Positions 34,217 to 45,522 of a stretch of 64,000 bases of DNA are shown here, one piece after another. How positions within the stretch are numbered: the stretch's first letter is position 1; every line of letters starts with the position of its first letter. The notes below the pieces were generated by a model, which ran no database searches, had not been told where the DNA came from, and saw only the letters and a list, made by a program, of their open reading frames with translations. The stretch lies in the NCBI RefSeq assembly GCF_026151205.1, contig NC_087080.1, positions 2,149,096 through 2,213,095 of the forward strand. Direction: 5' to 3'. This DNA is from Bolinopsis microptera (lineage: Eukaryota > Ctenophora > Tentaculata > Lobata > Bolinopsidae). Made by a program: the position numbers and the translations under genes.

Positions 34217-34509
34217 ATAGTGATCAGACCCAATGTCAGCCCCCTACAAACTTTTACATTTAGCAAAGAGCCTCCAAACTTCTTACTGATACAGATATGG
34301 TCTATTTGGTTTACAGTACGACCATTAGGTGATCTCCACGTACCTTTATGTATATCCTTTTGCTGAAACATAGTGCCACCGATGGTAAGTTGGTGGGCAA
34401 TGCAAAAGTCCAACAATCGGGTACCATTGTCATTTGATGAGCTGTGAAGCGAGTGTCCACCAATGACACCTGACATAGAACTGCAATGACACCTGACATA
34501 GAACTGCAC
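34210..34509 (-). pseudogene. C-terminal part of the LINE endonuclease
   Basis: The frame carries AHQLTIGGTMFQQKDIHKGT, then W-SPNG-TVNQIDHICIS. This matches the end of an AP-type endonuclease, where NQIDHI precedes the catalytic SDH. The SDH itself is pushed out of frame by a one-base loss near 34250. The N-terminal catalytic half is absent. Confidence 0.8.
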
Positions 34510-34539
34510 AATGGTATAATCTTACTTATAATTCAAAGA

Positions 34540-34757
34540 ATTATTTTTGTACGACCGCCCACGTGCAAATTAGATGAAAAATAAGCAGTTTCAAAGTAAC
34601 CATCGTAACGAGGGTTGTTACACGCACAATATGCACGTGCAAAGGTTTGCGAGCTACATTTTAATCGGCTGTGTCTTCGGTTGTGACGGATATTTTTTGA
34701 TGCGATAAAAACTGACTACCTAAGAATACTAATAGCCTGTGATCACGGGCTTTCTAG
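34540..34757 (+). mobile_element. 3' end of a Helitron-like element, short copy
   Basis: It shares TGTACGACCGCCCACGTGCA, the block GCGAGCTACATTTTAATCGG and the terminal CACGGGCTTTCTAG with 37670-37952. It ends in a small hairpin (CCTGTGATCACGGG) shortly before CTAG, as in Helitrons. No 5' end was found for this copy. Confidence 0.6.
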
Positions 34758-35331
34758 TCATATCTATAAAATGCGTTTTTTAAAGCGTAAAACTTATTTT
34801 TAGTTCTACTCAGTGAACCATGAAAATATTATCATGCGTTCCAGGAAATTAGATCTTACAAGGCGACCTTATAACCAGGATTTACTTGATAGAAGAATCT
34901 TTTGTTATGTATTATGATATTATGAAACTAAAAAATGTATTTTTATAGGTATTTATGTTTGACTAACTGTAAATAAAAAGTTTTCTTTGTCAAGCACCTT
35001 TTTAATGGCCCGCTCGGTTGTTTCTAAAAGTTTCAAAATCTTGGAATGGCCACATTCGAGTTTTGTGAAGCAACGTCAACAGGCGCCCCTTATAGCTTCT
35101 TTTTAAAGTAAATAGTCACTCAAATGGGGAACCTCTCAAATTGGACCACACCCCAGCTTAGCTTCTTAATGTCCACTCATTGTTTTGCAACAATGTGAGT
35201 TCTGACTGATGTTTTGATAAGTGTGTTGAAAGGTAATAAAGTAATACAACTACAAGAAGGAAAGCTTCAAGTATCAGTACGATGCTACCCCTGTACCCCA
35301 TGAATAACCAAAAGTTCAGAGGATACTAGAA
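34758..35331. other. Spacer, no gene recognised
   Basis: AT-rich DNA between the short Helitron-like copy and the 5' end of the longer one. No supportable coding frame. Confidence 0.35.
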
Positions 35332-35798
35332 TCTTACTATATATAAAGCGAGACGATATATAATATGTTTATCCGTGCCATTTTACTGACACCACGACAT
35401 CAACAGCTTTAACGCTACTTTCCGCAAAAACCGTAAAAGATATACAACTAAAACTTTTTTGACTGGGCCAGATGCTTTAATGGCCTCCAAATCAGCATGA
35501 AAAAATAAAAAATTGGCCAAGAAATAGAAGTTTTAGAGCCCCAAATTTGGACCCCCAAGTGGTGTCAAAAACGCGAATTAAATAGATAATAATTATTTTA
35601 GTCTCTTGAGTCTTGACACCATTTTAGGGTTATACGGGTTCCTGCTAGTATATAATAGCTTGTAAACTTCTTTACAAATAATTGTCAACGGGATTGACAA
35701 TCGATTATGCCATTACAAGCAGCTGTGTCGATGGTCTGAGCTCAAGCTTGCTGAGATGCCTGACGCAGACGAAAGAATACCATTTTTTACATTGTATT

Positions 35799-36190
35799 TG
35801 CATTTCAAGAAATTACAAAGGAATGATATTTAAATATTGGTAGTTAATATTGGTGTCCAAAGAAATTTACAAATGTATAATGTTAATCCTAACTTTCTCA
35901 TTGGCCCGAAAACGACGATTAATACATTGTGATAGGTCGGGACTTGGTCACGAGGTAATGTTTTGTCACGTACTTAACAAGGACGATAATTACCATTTTT
36001 GTATTTTTAGTATTAGCATTGTAAGTATTTGCATTTTAAGAAGTTATAAAGAAATAATATTTAGATATTGGTGGTTAATATTGGTGTCCAAAGAAATCTA
36101 TTATGTTAGTCCTACTTTCTCATTGGCTTGATAACGACAGTCAGTTTATGATAGGTCACAACTTGGTCAGGTGGTGATTTTTAGTCACGT
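35799..36190. repeat. Two direct ~235-bp repeats
   Basis: TTAATATTGGTGTCCAAAGA occurs at about 35845 and 36075, with matching flanks (TTTCTCATTGGC, GATAGGTC, TTGGTCA). The 93-codon frame at 35850-36131 is read across the two repeats and is not a credible gene. Confidence 0.8.
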
Positions 36191-36514
36191 GGCATATCCT
36201 GGTAATACAGTGCAGGATCAACCATTTCTAACCAGCTCAGCTCAGTTCTCATTTCTCAGTTTCATTTTCTTTGATAATGCGAGTAAGCCGAGGGATAATG
36301 TTTAAAATCCTCCTCCTCCTCAGTCCTCATAGTCTCAACGGTAGATACAGTAGAATCAGGCAAGCGTATTAATTATAAGTTTTAAGCAAGGTTATCAAGT
36401 ATTTTGTACAATTATAACAAAAGCGAGGTGCTATTGCCAACATTGTTAGGTGCTATTGCCAACTATTGTTACGTACGTCAAAAACTACTAACCTAGTCTA
36501 AAATGGGGAGGGAG

Positions 36515-37075
36515 GGGAGTGGAGAGGTGCTGGGATGGGAGTGGGGGTAAATACAAGAGAGGGAGCAGGGGAGTGGAGAGGCGCTGGGGCCGGGAGCGGG
36601 GGTAAAGACGAGAGGGAGCAGGGGAGTGGAGAGGTGCTGGGCCGGGAGCGGGAGTAAAGACAAAAGAAGGAGCAGGGGAGTGGAGATGCGCTGGGGCCGG
36701 GAGCGGGGGTAAAGACAAGAGAGGGAGCAGGGGAGTGGAGTGGTGCTGGGCCGGGAGCAAGGGTAAAGACAAGAGAGGGAGCAGGGGAGTGGAGAGGCGC
36801 TGGGGCCGGGAGCGGGGGTAAAGACAAGAGAGGGAGCAGGGGAGTGGAGTGGTGCTGGGCCGGGAGCGAGGGTAAAGACAAGAGAGGGAGCAGGGGAGTG
36901 AAGAGGTGCTGGGCTGGGAGCGGGAGTAAAGACAAAAGAGGGAGCAAGGGAGTGGAGTGGTGCTGGGCCGGGAGCGGGGGTAAAGACAAGAGAGGGAGCA
37001 GGGGAGTGGAGTGGTGCTGGGCCGGGAGCGAGGGTAAAGACAAGAGAGGGAGCGGGGGAGTTCAAATGTGCTGGG
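36515..37075. repeat. 54-57 bp GC-rich minisatellite, ~10 copies
   Basis: The unit holds GGGAGCAGGGGAGTGGAG, GGTGCTGGGCCGGGAGCG and GGGGTAAAGACAAGAGA. All frames across it are open for long distances because of low stop content; none is a credible gene. It lies inside the Helitron-like element. Confidence 0.92.
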
Positions 37076-37106
37076 CCGGGTGTAGGGTGTTTACATGTAG
37101 TTTTAG

Positions 37107-37615
37107 AGACGGTTCTTCAACGGTTCTTAACCGGTTAAGAGCCGGTTCTTATCCGGCTCTAGGTTGATAAGTATATTTATATTTCTGTTTTCTATAGGCG
37201 GTTCTTAACCGGTTCTTAACCGGTTAAGAGCTGGTTCTTATCCGGATCTAAGTTTATTAGTAGATTTATAAATCTGTTTTCTATAGGCGGTTCTTAACCG
37301 GCTCTTAACCGGTTCTTAGCCGGTTCTTAACCGGTTCTTAAACGGCTCTAAGTTGGTTCTTAGGTTGTTTAAATGCAGTTTTAGAGGCGGTTCTTCAACG
37401 GTTCTTAAGCGGTTCTTAAGCGGTCCTTAGACGGTTCTTAAGCGGCCGCTCACCGGCTCTTGACCGGCTCTAAACCGGCTCTTAACCGGTTCTTAACCGG
37501 TTCTTAAGCGGTTCTTAGCCGGTTCTTAGCCGGTTCTTAAACGGTTCTTAAGCGGCTCTTAAGCGGTTCTTAAACGGCTCTTAAACGGCTCTTAACCGGC
37601 TCTTAAGCGGTGGTC
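37107..37615. repeat. Degenerate CGGTTCTTAAC repeat field
   Basis: About 500 bases of 10-12 base units such as CGGTTCTTAACC, CGGCTCTTAACC and CGGTTCTTAAG. Many neighbouring units pair as AACCGGTT palindromes, which may fold. Confidence 0.9.
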
Positions 37616-37952
37616 GGTCTTTGACCTATTAGCCTTTGTACTTTCTAGAATTATTTTTTATGTCTGTATGTACGACCGCCCACGTGCAAATTATATGAGG
37701 AATAGGAATTTGCATAGTAACCATGGTAACGAGGGTTGTTACACGCACGTGCACGTGCAATGATTGTTTTAACGTCATTTTTATCGGTTTTGTGGTAATT
37801 ACGTTGTGTTCCGTGCGAGCTACATTTTAATCGGCTTTATCATCGTATGTGACGTTTTTTTAATGCTTTTTTAATGCTATAAACCGTTTATAATAAACGC
37901 TGACTACCAAAGAATACTATTAGCTTCCTCCCTGTGACCACGGGCTTTCTAG

Positions 37953-38436
37953 TTAAAATTATAATTTCGAAATACGTGTTTTATTCATGTTCCATTTTAC
38001 AATTCACGTTAATGTTAAATAAAAGCTCAACGGAAAAAATGTGTTTTCGTTATATCCTGAATATAGGCACAAATATGAATTCTTGACCCAAACAACTAAC
38101 TGCATAACTGCATAATATGTGAAAATGATGCTAGAGGCATGAATGACATACGAACTGTAACCTTTTAAAAAACGTTCTTTGTATAAACATAAATTTAACA
38201 CGACTAATAAAATCAAACAACAAACTTTAAAACCAACAAAACTCCTCACTAAATGGCCAACAAACAGCACATTAACCTTTTTTTGGGTTAAAAATATTGA
38301 ATCTCGAACATTTTATTGTTATACAGAGGTCTGATGGGGTCCCCATTGCAGCACGAACAATGTTAGCATTTATAATATTACGAGTAAACAATTCACACGA
38401 CGTTTTTTCATTATCTGGGGGAACGGGAGACTGGAC
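37953..38436. other. Upstream of LDLa-7TM copy 2
   Basis: AT-rich, no supportable coding frame. The 3' part is the likely promoter region of the receptor gene. Confidence 0.35.
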
Positions 38437-38444
38437 TATATAAG
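38437..38444 (+). promoter_or_regulatory. TATA box of LDLa-7TM copy 2
   Basis: TATATAAG lies 68 bases before the signal-peptide ATG at 38505. Initiation about 30 bases downstream would give a leader of roughly 35-40 bases. Confidence 0.5.
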
Positions 38445-38504
38445 TACTTTTAGGTATTGAGACACTCCTCACCATTTGAAATCAGCACAGTTAAATCTGT
38501 GAAC

Positions 38505-41500
38505 ATGTTGCTGCTAATAGTTATACTGATACGATCTTCACATACTCTACCCGAAAGTGAGTATGTCTTGCTAGTTAGCTAGTTATTTTAAGGGGGTATT
38601 CTTTCCAACGATTTCAGAATATGTTGTGAATTGTTAACAAGATTATTCTTAACTGACACAAAATGGTTCCTTTTAGAGTTTTAGAGTTTAAAACTCTGTC
38701 TTTACAGCTTTAATTAGTTATATCAACTTCAAGGCATATCTAATATGAAAGTTTACGTGTCTAGCTGGCTGAAATCTCAAACTATTTACCAGTAAGCAAT
38801 TAATTTCACACAAAATAATTTAAACAGGTAACGCAAAGTTTTACCTGCTCAACGGTGAGGGTGTAAAAGCAACGAATGGATTTGGTGTCTTGTTCGTCCA
38901 GAAGGGCCAACTCTCGGGCCATGTTTTATATGAAGGAAACAAAGGATTCGATCAAGAATGTCTGCCTAACCACATATGCCAAATGATGGGGTACAAGTTT
39001 GCAATAAGTTGGTTCTCAGATCTAAAAACCGTTCTTGACCCCAAGCGGAAGTCTATGCATGCGTTTACATTCGACGATATTTTCTGTCCAGTAGATAACA
39101 ACGGCACTGTTAATGTGACGTTTAAAATAAAAAAGATAAAGGAAAAAGCTTTTTCTTCAAATATACCATCAGCCACTGTCCTCTTCTGCGGTCCTTTTAA
39201 AAGCACTTGTCCAATCGTGGAGCGATATAATTTCCTTAAGAGAGTTTGTATTGAGGAATTGGGCTCCTTAGTATTTCAATGTCACTACTCTGACAAGCTT
39301 TACATAGCCAGACCCGGGGACCACCACTCTACATTTGACACCGTCTGTGACAACGACCCTAATTTCTATCAAAGCTGTGGTATCAGAAATTCGCTGACCT
39401 TATCAAACTCTGCTGCAATTTGTGACAAGTACGTCTGCACAGTGAAGAAAAACGCCGTCCTCCCGACGAAAGGTGTTATGTCTACCGTCACAGTTTCTTC
39501 AGCGATGTTGTGCCAATTGCAATTAGACCCAGCATTTGACAATCTGCCCTATTCACAAAGCTGCTCCAATTTACCGGACAACATTTGTTCAGCAGAAAAT
39601 GAAGAGGAAGATATAGTTCAAGTAACTTTAAGAAGCGGGCTAATAGTGGGGAAGTCCTCAGTTTGTAATGGATGCTGTGATGGACTTAATTGCGAGGACG
39701 AGGCTTTCTGTGGTGGCTATCTGTACGGTTTGTACTGCATTGGCTGGACACAAACACTCAATTACATCAAACCAAGTGAAGTGTGTGATGGGTACTCGAC
39801 GTACCTGTGTCCAGATGGTGAGGACGAACAGAACTGTCCGGAACAAGACTCCTTACCAAGGCACGAAAAATGTAGAAGGTCCACCTTTAATACATTCACA
39901 GGAAGACAAACTTCTTCGGTGATCCCAATTATGAATATTACAAGGTGTGGCGCTCCATTCAGCTTATTTAGGGAAGTATTAGTTGACCATGTATCAATCT
40001 GTGATAACTTTCTAGATCAAACCAACTGTACAGACCAGAGCCGTTCAACAATAACATGTTATATCAACGGCTATCTTTCAACCATATCCAAATTTGTTGT
40101 GTGTCATGGTCATGAGGAGGTTCCAACATTATGTGACAACGGAATAGACCTGGTCTGTGTCAACGTATCCCTCACCTGTGAGGTACATAAACACCAACTG
40201 TGTGACGAAATTGAAGATTGTCTGAGCGGGGCTGATGAAAACATAGCAATCTGTCGCTCCATGACAAAGAGGGTTTGTCACAGGGCTTACAAGCCCGACC
40301 AGGCATTACAAATCCCCATTGCATGGCTAAGGGATGGGGTTGAGGACTGTTTAGATGCAATCGACGAAGAGGACGTGTGGCAAACTTGTGGCATTGGTTC
40401 AACAAAACGATTCGTAGTGTCAATAGATGAAAGGTGCGAGGAGGTGTTTCTTTGTAAACATGATCAAGTAGCCTTCGTAGAATTCAAAAATATATGTGAT
40501 GGGATTGATACGTCATGTGGTCTTGAAACGAATATATGTGCGAAGTCGCATAAGATCAATCCTACGTTTGACAGTGTACTGACTGTGCAGAAATCAGGTG
40601 GAGAATTGAAAACTTTGATGTATTGCTTGCCTGGTCTCGAGAGTCTGCAGGAAATAGCAAATCGTTGCGTTATCAATGAAGTCAATCTTTCGGGACTTGA
40701 TGTCTTTGGAGTTCAATCCATTTTGAGAATTATCCACCCTAACACAACAGTTAACTGTGATCATACCTTTGGAGAAATTTACGTGACACTGAGTTGTGCA
40801 GGGTATTGTGAAGACTCGATTTGCCCTTTGCAAAAAAAGATCCAATACAATTCTTGTCCTCAGCAACACCGAAATAGGATATACACAGTTGCTGATAATA
40901 CTTTCCTTTCATTCGTGACAAAAATAGGTAATAAGTCGTACAGAAATGACTATTTTCAATGCGACAACGGTGTTTGCTTAAACTATGAACAAGTTTGCAA
41001 CGTGGTCGATGATTGTGGGGATGGTTCTGACGAAATACTCTGTACTAATGTGTTTTTGTGTGATTCCAAAGACCAACTGGTCCCGATCACCGAAAAGTGT
41101 AATGGAAATATTGACTGTATAGATTTCTCAGACGAGTGTAACTTACACTGTGGCAAACAAATATTACAAAGCATTTTTCTAAAGATTTTGAGCTGGAATC
41201 TGGCTGTGTTAGCCATATTCCTTAACTTGATTTCACTCTATCGAACTCTAACCGATTTCAACAAAGAAATGTCAAAAGTGGCTATGAACAATAAGATGCT
41301 GATACTTCTCATAAATCTCGGTGATCTGCTGATCGGAGTGTATTTGATCTATATAGCAATAATGGACACAATAGTTTATGGGAGTGGATACTGCTCCGAA
41401 CATATAAATTGGCTGTCTAGCGCTCATTGTAACATAATAGGCGTCATCAGTACGATTGGTTATGAAATGTCTCTTGTTTCCATGACAATTCTTGCCATAA

Positions 41501-42432
41501 CTAGGTTGGGGGTGATAAAAGATAAGACTCGGATCAGCGAACGATTTACAAGAAGAGTCCTTTTCAAAATGAGTCTAGGTGCACTAATTATCGTCATGAT
41601 GTGTATAACTATTGCAGTAATTCCTCTGGTGCCTCAATTTGAAGACTTCTTTGTCAATGGCATGACATACAGACCCTCAGTACGACTCTTTATCGGAGCT
41701 CCCGAAAAACAAATCCATCTCAGCATCCTACAGGAGTACTATGGCAAAATTAAGGGCAAAAATCTTAAATGGAGAGTGATAAATGATCTTGTTGATGGTA
41801 TGTTTTCTAGTGATTATGGAGACGATGTACTTGGTCGAAAGAAGATTGACTTTTACGGGAATGAAGGAGTTTGTCTATTCAAGTTTTTTGTTAAAGCAGA
41901 CGATCCTCAACGAATTTATGCTTGGGGCATCCTATCATTAAACATGGTTTGCTTTTTAGTAATTTCAGTCTGCTACATTTTCATCAACAATAGAACCAGA
42001 ACCACGTCGAAAGTGCTTACTCAGGGTAAAACAAATACAGGTCATGAAGTAAGGAAAAGAAACAGAAGATTGCAGCGAAAAATATCGCTGATCATAGCAA
42101 CGGATTTTCTTTGTTGGTTACCAGTTACCATAGCTTCCTGTCTCCACTCAGGAGCAGTCATCGACGCTACACCATACTACTCTCTTATATCCATAGTATT
42201 TTTACCTATCAACTCTGTAATCAACCCTGTCTTGTACAACGATTTCTCTACAACATTATCAGAAAAAGTCAGAGAAAAATCGAAACATGTTTTTGCTAAG
42301 AAGTGGAGAACTCAGAAAGTTTCTCCTGAACAATTTAACACTACCTGTATCAATAAAAATGAGTGTCGCCATGATCAAGTTCAAATGATTGAGATGAAAG
42401 ATTTAAAAGGCAAAGTATCGAAAATGATTTAA
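38505..42432 (+). CDS. LDLa-repeat 7TM receptor, copy 2, intact
   Basis: Exon 1 (38505-38556) encodes a signal peptide, MLLLIVILIRSSHTLPE; exon 2 (38828-42432) holds the rest; total 1218 aa. The donor is GTGAGT, the acceptor AACAG, joining in phase 1. The ectodomain of about 780 residues has LDLa-type modules: CDGYSTYLCPDGEDEQNC, HQLCDEIEDCLSGADE, CNVVDDCGDGSDEILC, CNGNIDCIDFSDEC. A class A 7TM region follows (about residues 800-1150), with ITR in place of DRY, CWLP in TM6 and NPVLY in TM7. The long second extracellular loop with DFFVNGMTY and FYGNEGVCLF is shared with the paralogue at 27-30.5 kb. FYGxxGVC is typical of relaxin/glycoprotein-hormone receptors, but no leucine-rich repeats are seen. 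It is a plasma-membrane receptor with unknown ligand. LDLa modules imply calcium-dependent folding. Confidence 0.88.
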
Positions 42433-42564
42433 CAGAGATCAGCTGTAGTCAGTATCGCGAATTGAAACAAAATGTCCTTATATTATTTCTCATTTGGGGA
42501 AGTCTAGTACATACATTTTTAAATATTTTACGTTTACACAGTACAAACTATGAACTAATATAAC

Positions 42565-43278
42565 TCAAGTTCTAAAATCGAACTGAGAATCTTTTTGAAT
42601 ATTATTGCATGGCCTGGTTTTGCCTCCAGTGGCCTGAAAATCTTTCGAGTTAAATTTCAACTCAATTGTACAAAGATGATTTGACTACAATCCCATGATT
42701 ATATTAATATATAAATATCACCAATTAAAATTTAAGAAACACTCGTTGTAAATGTTGTTGTAGGCATAGTTCAATAATAACTTTATCTTTATCGAAAATC
42801 TTTTTATTGAAATGTAGTTTAATATATAAGTCAAGAAAATACCTCTGTGGATGTTCTAGCGACAACAATTCCAACAGTGGCGTTACCAGGAAGTCCATTC
42901 CATCTGTATAATTCAAATTGAACTTTTTCTGAAAAAAATACGTTTTCAAGCTTGTCGTTAAATTTCACTGCTTCAATTTATAATTATATGACACTGGGGG
43001 CCAAAAGTGACACACTTTGCTGTCTTTATTTTGGCCCTACTATACTATATCTGTTTGCCTCAGATCTTTATATATCTTATTTAAACTTGCACATTTGTAC
43101 CAAGCAATGAACTCACAAAGCCATGTCATCATAATCATAAAATTGTTCAAAATCATCTGATATTGATCGATTTCTATGGGATATTATAAATAATTGTGAT
43201 TAACTATAACTATGTCTTACCTGTTTCATTAGTTCGATTAAGTAACCAACACGTTAGAGCAAAAGCAAGTAGATTCAT
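42565..43278 (-). CDS. Possible small secreted peptide gene, three coding exons
   Basis: Coding exons: 43278-43221, 42928-42843 and 42633-42565, giving 70 aa. The first begins with a signal-like sequence MNLLAFALTCWLLNRTNET. The rest (KVQFELYRWNGLPGNATVG, then IVVARTSTE) is short and ends QFDFRT. All junctions are GT-AG and in frame. A non-coding 5' exon with donor GTAATT may lie near 43453. The second exon loosely resembles the N-terminus of the neighbouring receptor (KFYLLNGEGVKATNGFGVLF), so it could be a relic of a third receptor copy. I built it from splice signals only; the evidence is weak. Confidence 0.35.
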
Positions 43279-44219
43279 TAAACTGGAATGAGAGGAAATA
43301 TATTTTAAAATGGATTAATTTAGTTAATTAGGAGCTACCTTCTAGACCCTTCATTAATAATTATGTGTAATAATTTGAAAACTATTGTCTTTATATTCTG
43401 ATATCAGGCTGTATTGAGTAATGAATTTGAGAAAAGTAAAAACTTTAATTACCTGATACAAAGTTACAAAGTTGCTGCTCCGTTGCGAGTGAGAACTGAG
43501 ACAGAACAGACCGTTATAACCAATTAAAGTTTCAACTGTTGGCCTGGAGTATACTGCCAGATAACCTTGATCTTGTGAACCAACTTAACGCTGAAAAAAA
43601 CTTGAAGAAACTGTTCTGCCACAAGTTATCTCCTCTACTTATTCTGCAGCAGTGATGTGTTATTTAAGAAAATAGTAACGTTGCTAAATATAAAATACGA
43701 GTTATCTAGATGTGTTTGTGAGCAGTATCTGTTAACTATCACTTTAATCAGTTCCATTGTCCGAAGAAGGCTAATTGTCTACCTTTTTGAATAGAGCTCT
43801 TATTTGACATGTCAGGGTCTTTGTAACTTGACAATTCGGCGCCAATAAGTCTTGAACTCTTGATGATTTTATCTAAAAGTGATCTATAGCTCATCTCTGA
43901 AACTGTCAAGTTATTCTTCTTCAACTATTCTTGGACACATACGGATCAGAGGACGAGCACACAAACTCCTGGTGAGTTATCTTTCCAATCACAAACAATA
44001 TGGCGGTGTGCCATATGAAATACAAATTTTAAGGAATACATGAAACATCTGATAATCTACCTATTTTAAAAAGAGAAGCTGGATTATCTACCTGTGCTCT
44101 TTGAAGTGCTACAAGTAGTGCTTAAGGCCCCCTCGTGTTCTTTATTTACAATTTACAAAAATGAATTTACAAATTCTGAAAAGAAATCTTAATTTATTCT
44201 ATTTACTGATGAAAAAAAG
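43279..44219. other. Intergenic, no gene recognised
   Basis: AT-rich DNA. Apart from the possible 5' exon near 43453-43500, nothing is supportable. Confidence 0.35.
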
Positions 44220-44227
44220 GTAAAAAC

Positions 44228-45514
44228 TAGGGTTTGCAATCGATAATATCGGTGATAAAATTATAGGCGATAATTCGTAGTAAAATCGTTATCGGTTGTC
44301 GGCGATAATTTCTGACCGATAAACCGATAATTTCAGAAATTTCTTTTCAAAAATAATTTCGGAATTTTCGAGACTTTACAGCTAACTCGCAGATTCTTAC
44401 CTCCCATTTTCACTAGATTGATCATAAGATATGTGTGAAACTGATCAAAACATCTGAATTTGCTACTTAAGTACTTAAATCAGCAAGATTTGCAATGTTA
44501 TCTTATCACTGTTGATTGGTGAAACAAGGTATGTACTATGTAAAAGTATTCATATTTCATGGGATAGTTGCATATTTGAATTCAACAGAATTAAAGTTTA
44601 AACGGTAAATCTGTAATAAGTATCCCGTAGTTTCGCCCCACCCTATTACAGATAAGCTGTTCACTTCAAACTATCAATTCAGTTACAACCGTATAAGGTA
44701 ATAATTTGAACCCGACACAGTACACAGTACACACCATAACAACACAATACACTCCTGCACAGTCCACACTCCACGCCCCTCCCCTGAGAAATGCCGATGA
44801 TTAACTTGCCGATGATTTACTTGCCTGGGTCGCTCATTTGCTTAAATCGTTGATTGATTACGTTACACGTATCAGTTGTTATCTGTTTTCTGTTGTGTCT
44901 CGGAAAACTAGTTAATCTTGATATGTAAACCAACGAGATCTGGAAACATTTCACAAAAGAGGGGGACAACGTGGCCTGCATGCAATGTGACAAGTCTTTT
45001 CTCAGCACAACAGCCAAAAGGTCTTACACTAATCTTTGGTACCACTTGAGAGTTAAACACGGTATAGAAAATGCAGCTGCTAATAATGATAAATCTTCGG
45101 CATCCCCCAAAGTCAAGCGACCAAAAAATCAGTCCCTAATAGTATCTTACATCGAAAAGAAAACTCAAGCCGAAATGTATAGCCGTTTAGCGGCTGTGGA
45201 GTTCCACTTTGTGTAAGATTGTTATTGTCACTGACTGTTCACTGTAAAGTATATCGGATCTTCACTTTCAATTAATTGACTATTTTGAAATTACGCGTTT
45301 ACAATTTGTGTACGATATCTCGGGAATTCATGACCCTCAATCACGGAAGTTATAAATCATGAACGTATGATTAATTAAGCCACTGAATCGATGGAAAATA
45401 AGCTAATTGTTCTGACCAAATTTTATCGCCGATAATTATCGTTATCGCCGATAATTGAAAAATTATTATCGGTTATCGGCGATAAAAAATTGTGGACCGA
45501 TAATGCAAACCCTA
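44228..45514. mobile_element. Non-autonomous hAT transposon with BED exon, 8-bp TSD
   Basis: The ends are inverted: TAGGGTTTGCAATCGATAA at the left and TTATCGGTCC...GCAAACCCTA-type sequence at the right. Both subterminal regions are full of TATCGGCGATAA motifs. Flanks 44220-44227 and 45515-45522 are both GTAAAAAC, a perfect 8-bp TSD. Inside is a BED-finger exon of a hAT transposase and nothing else coding. Confidence 0.92.
44923..45214 (+). pseudogene. BED zinc finger exon of a hAT transposase
   Basis: The frame from about 44929 reads TNEIWKHFTKEGDNVACMQC, then a second C-x2-C partner region, and LWYHLRVKHG. This is a complete BED finger (W-F, C-x2-C, H-x5-H type), the DNA-binding head of hAT transposases. 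The following KNQSLIVSYIEKKTQAE region fits the usual N-terminal linker. There is an in-frame stop just before TNEIW and no ATG ahead of it. The frame ends at a plausible GTAAGA donor near 45213, so it is one exon of a lost gene. Confidence 0.75.
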
Positions 45515-45522
45515 GTAAAAAC

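Larger units (their letters stand above)
31919..34510 (-). mobile_element. 5'-truncated RTE-like LINE
   Basis: The 3' end has three AAGTAC units (TACTTG on the plus strand, about 31914-31929), the short-repeat tail style of RTE elements. Coding sequence runs from the C-terminal part of the endonuclease (34509) through the RT to 31943. The 5' edge at about 34510 carries a short duplication of CAGTTCTATGTCAGGTGTCA. One base is missing near 34250 in the run of G, so the endonuclease and RT lie in different frames. Confidence 0.85.
35332..37952 (+). mobile_element. Probable non-autonomous Helitron loaded with minisatellites
   Basis: It begins TCTTACTATATATAAAG after an A (35331) and ends with hairpin CCCTGTGACCACGGG, then CTTTCTAG, before a T (37953). 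That is the A/T insertion and TC...CTAG pattern of Helitrons. The interior has no Rep/helicase, but it has two ~235-bp direct repeats and two large minisatellite blocks. The 3' 280 bases recur at 34540-34757. The pairing of this 5' end with this 3' end is inferred. Confidence 0.55.

Noticed and set aside
36488-37167. Proline-rich frames of 90-190 codons, a possible collagen/mucin-like protein
   Set aside because: They occur in three minus frames and one plus frame of a GC-rich minisatellite; no splice or start context.
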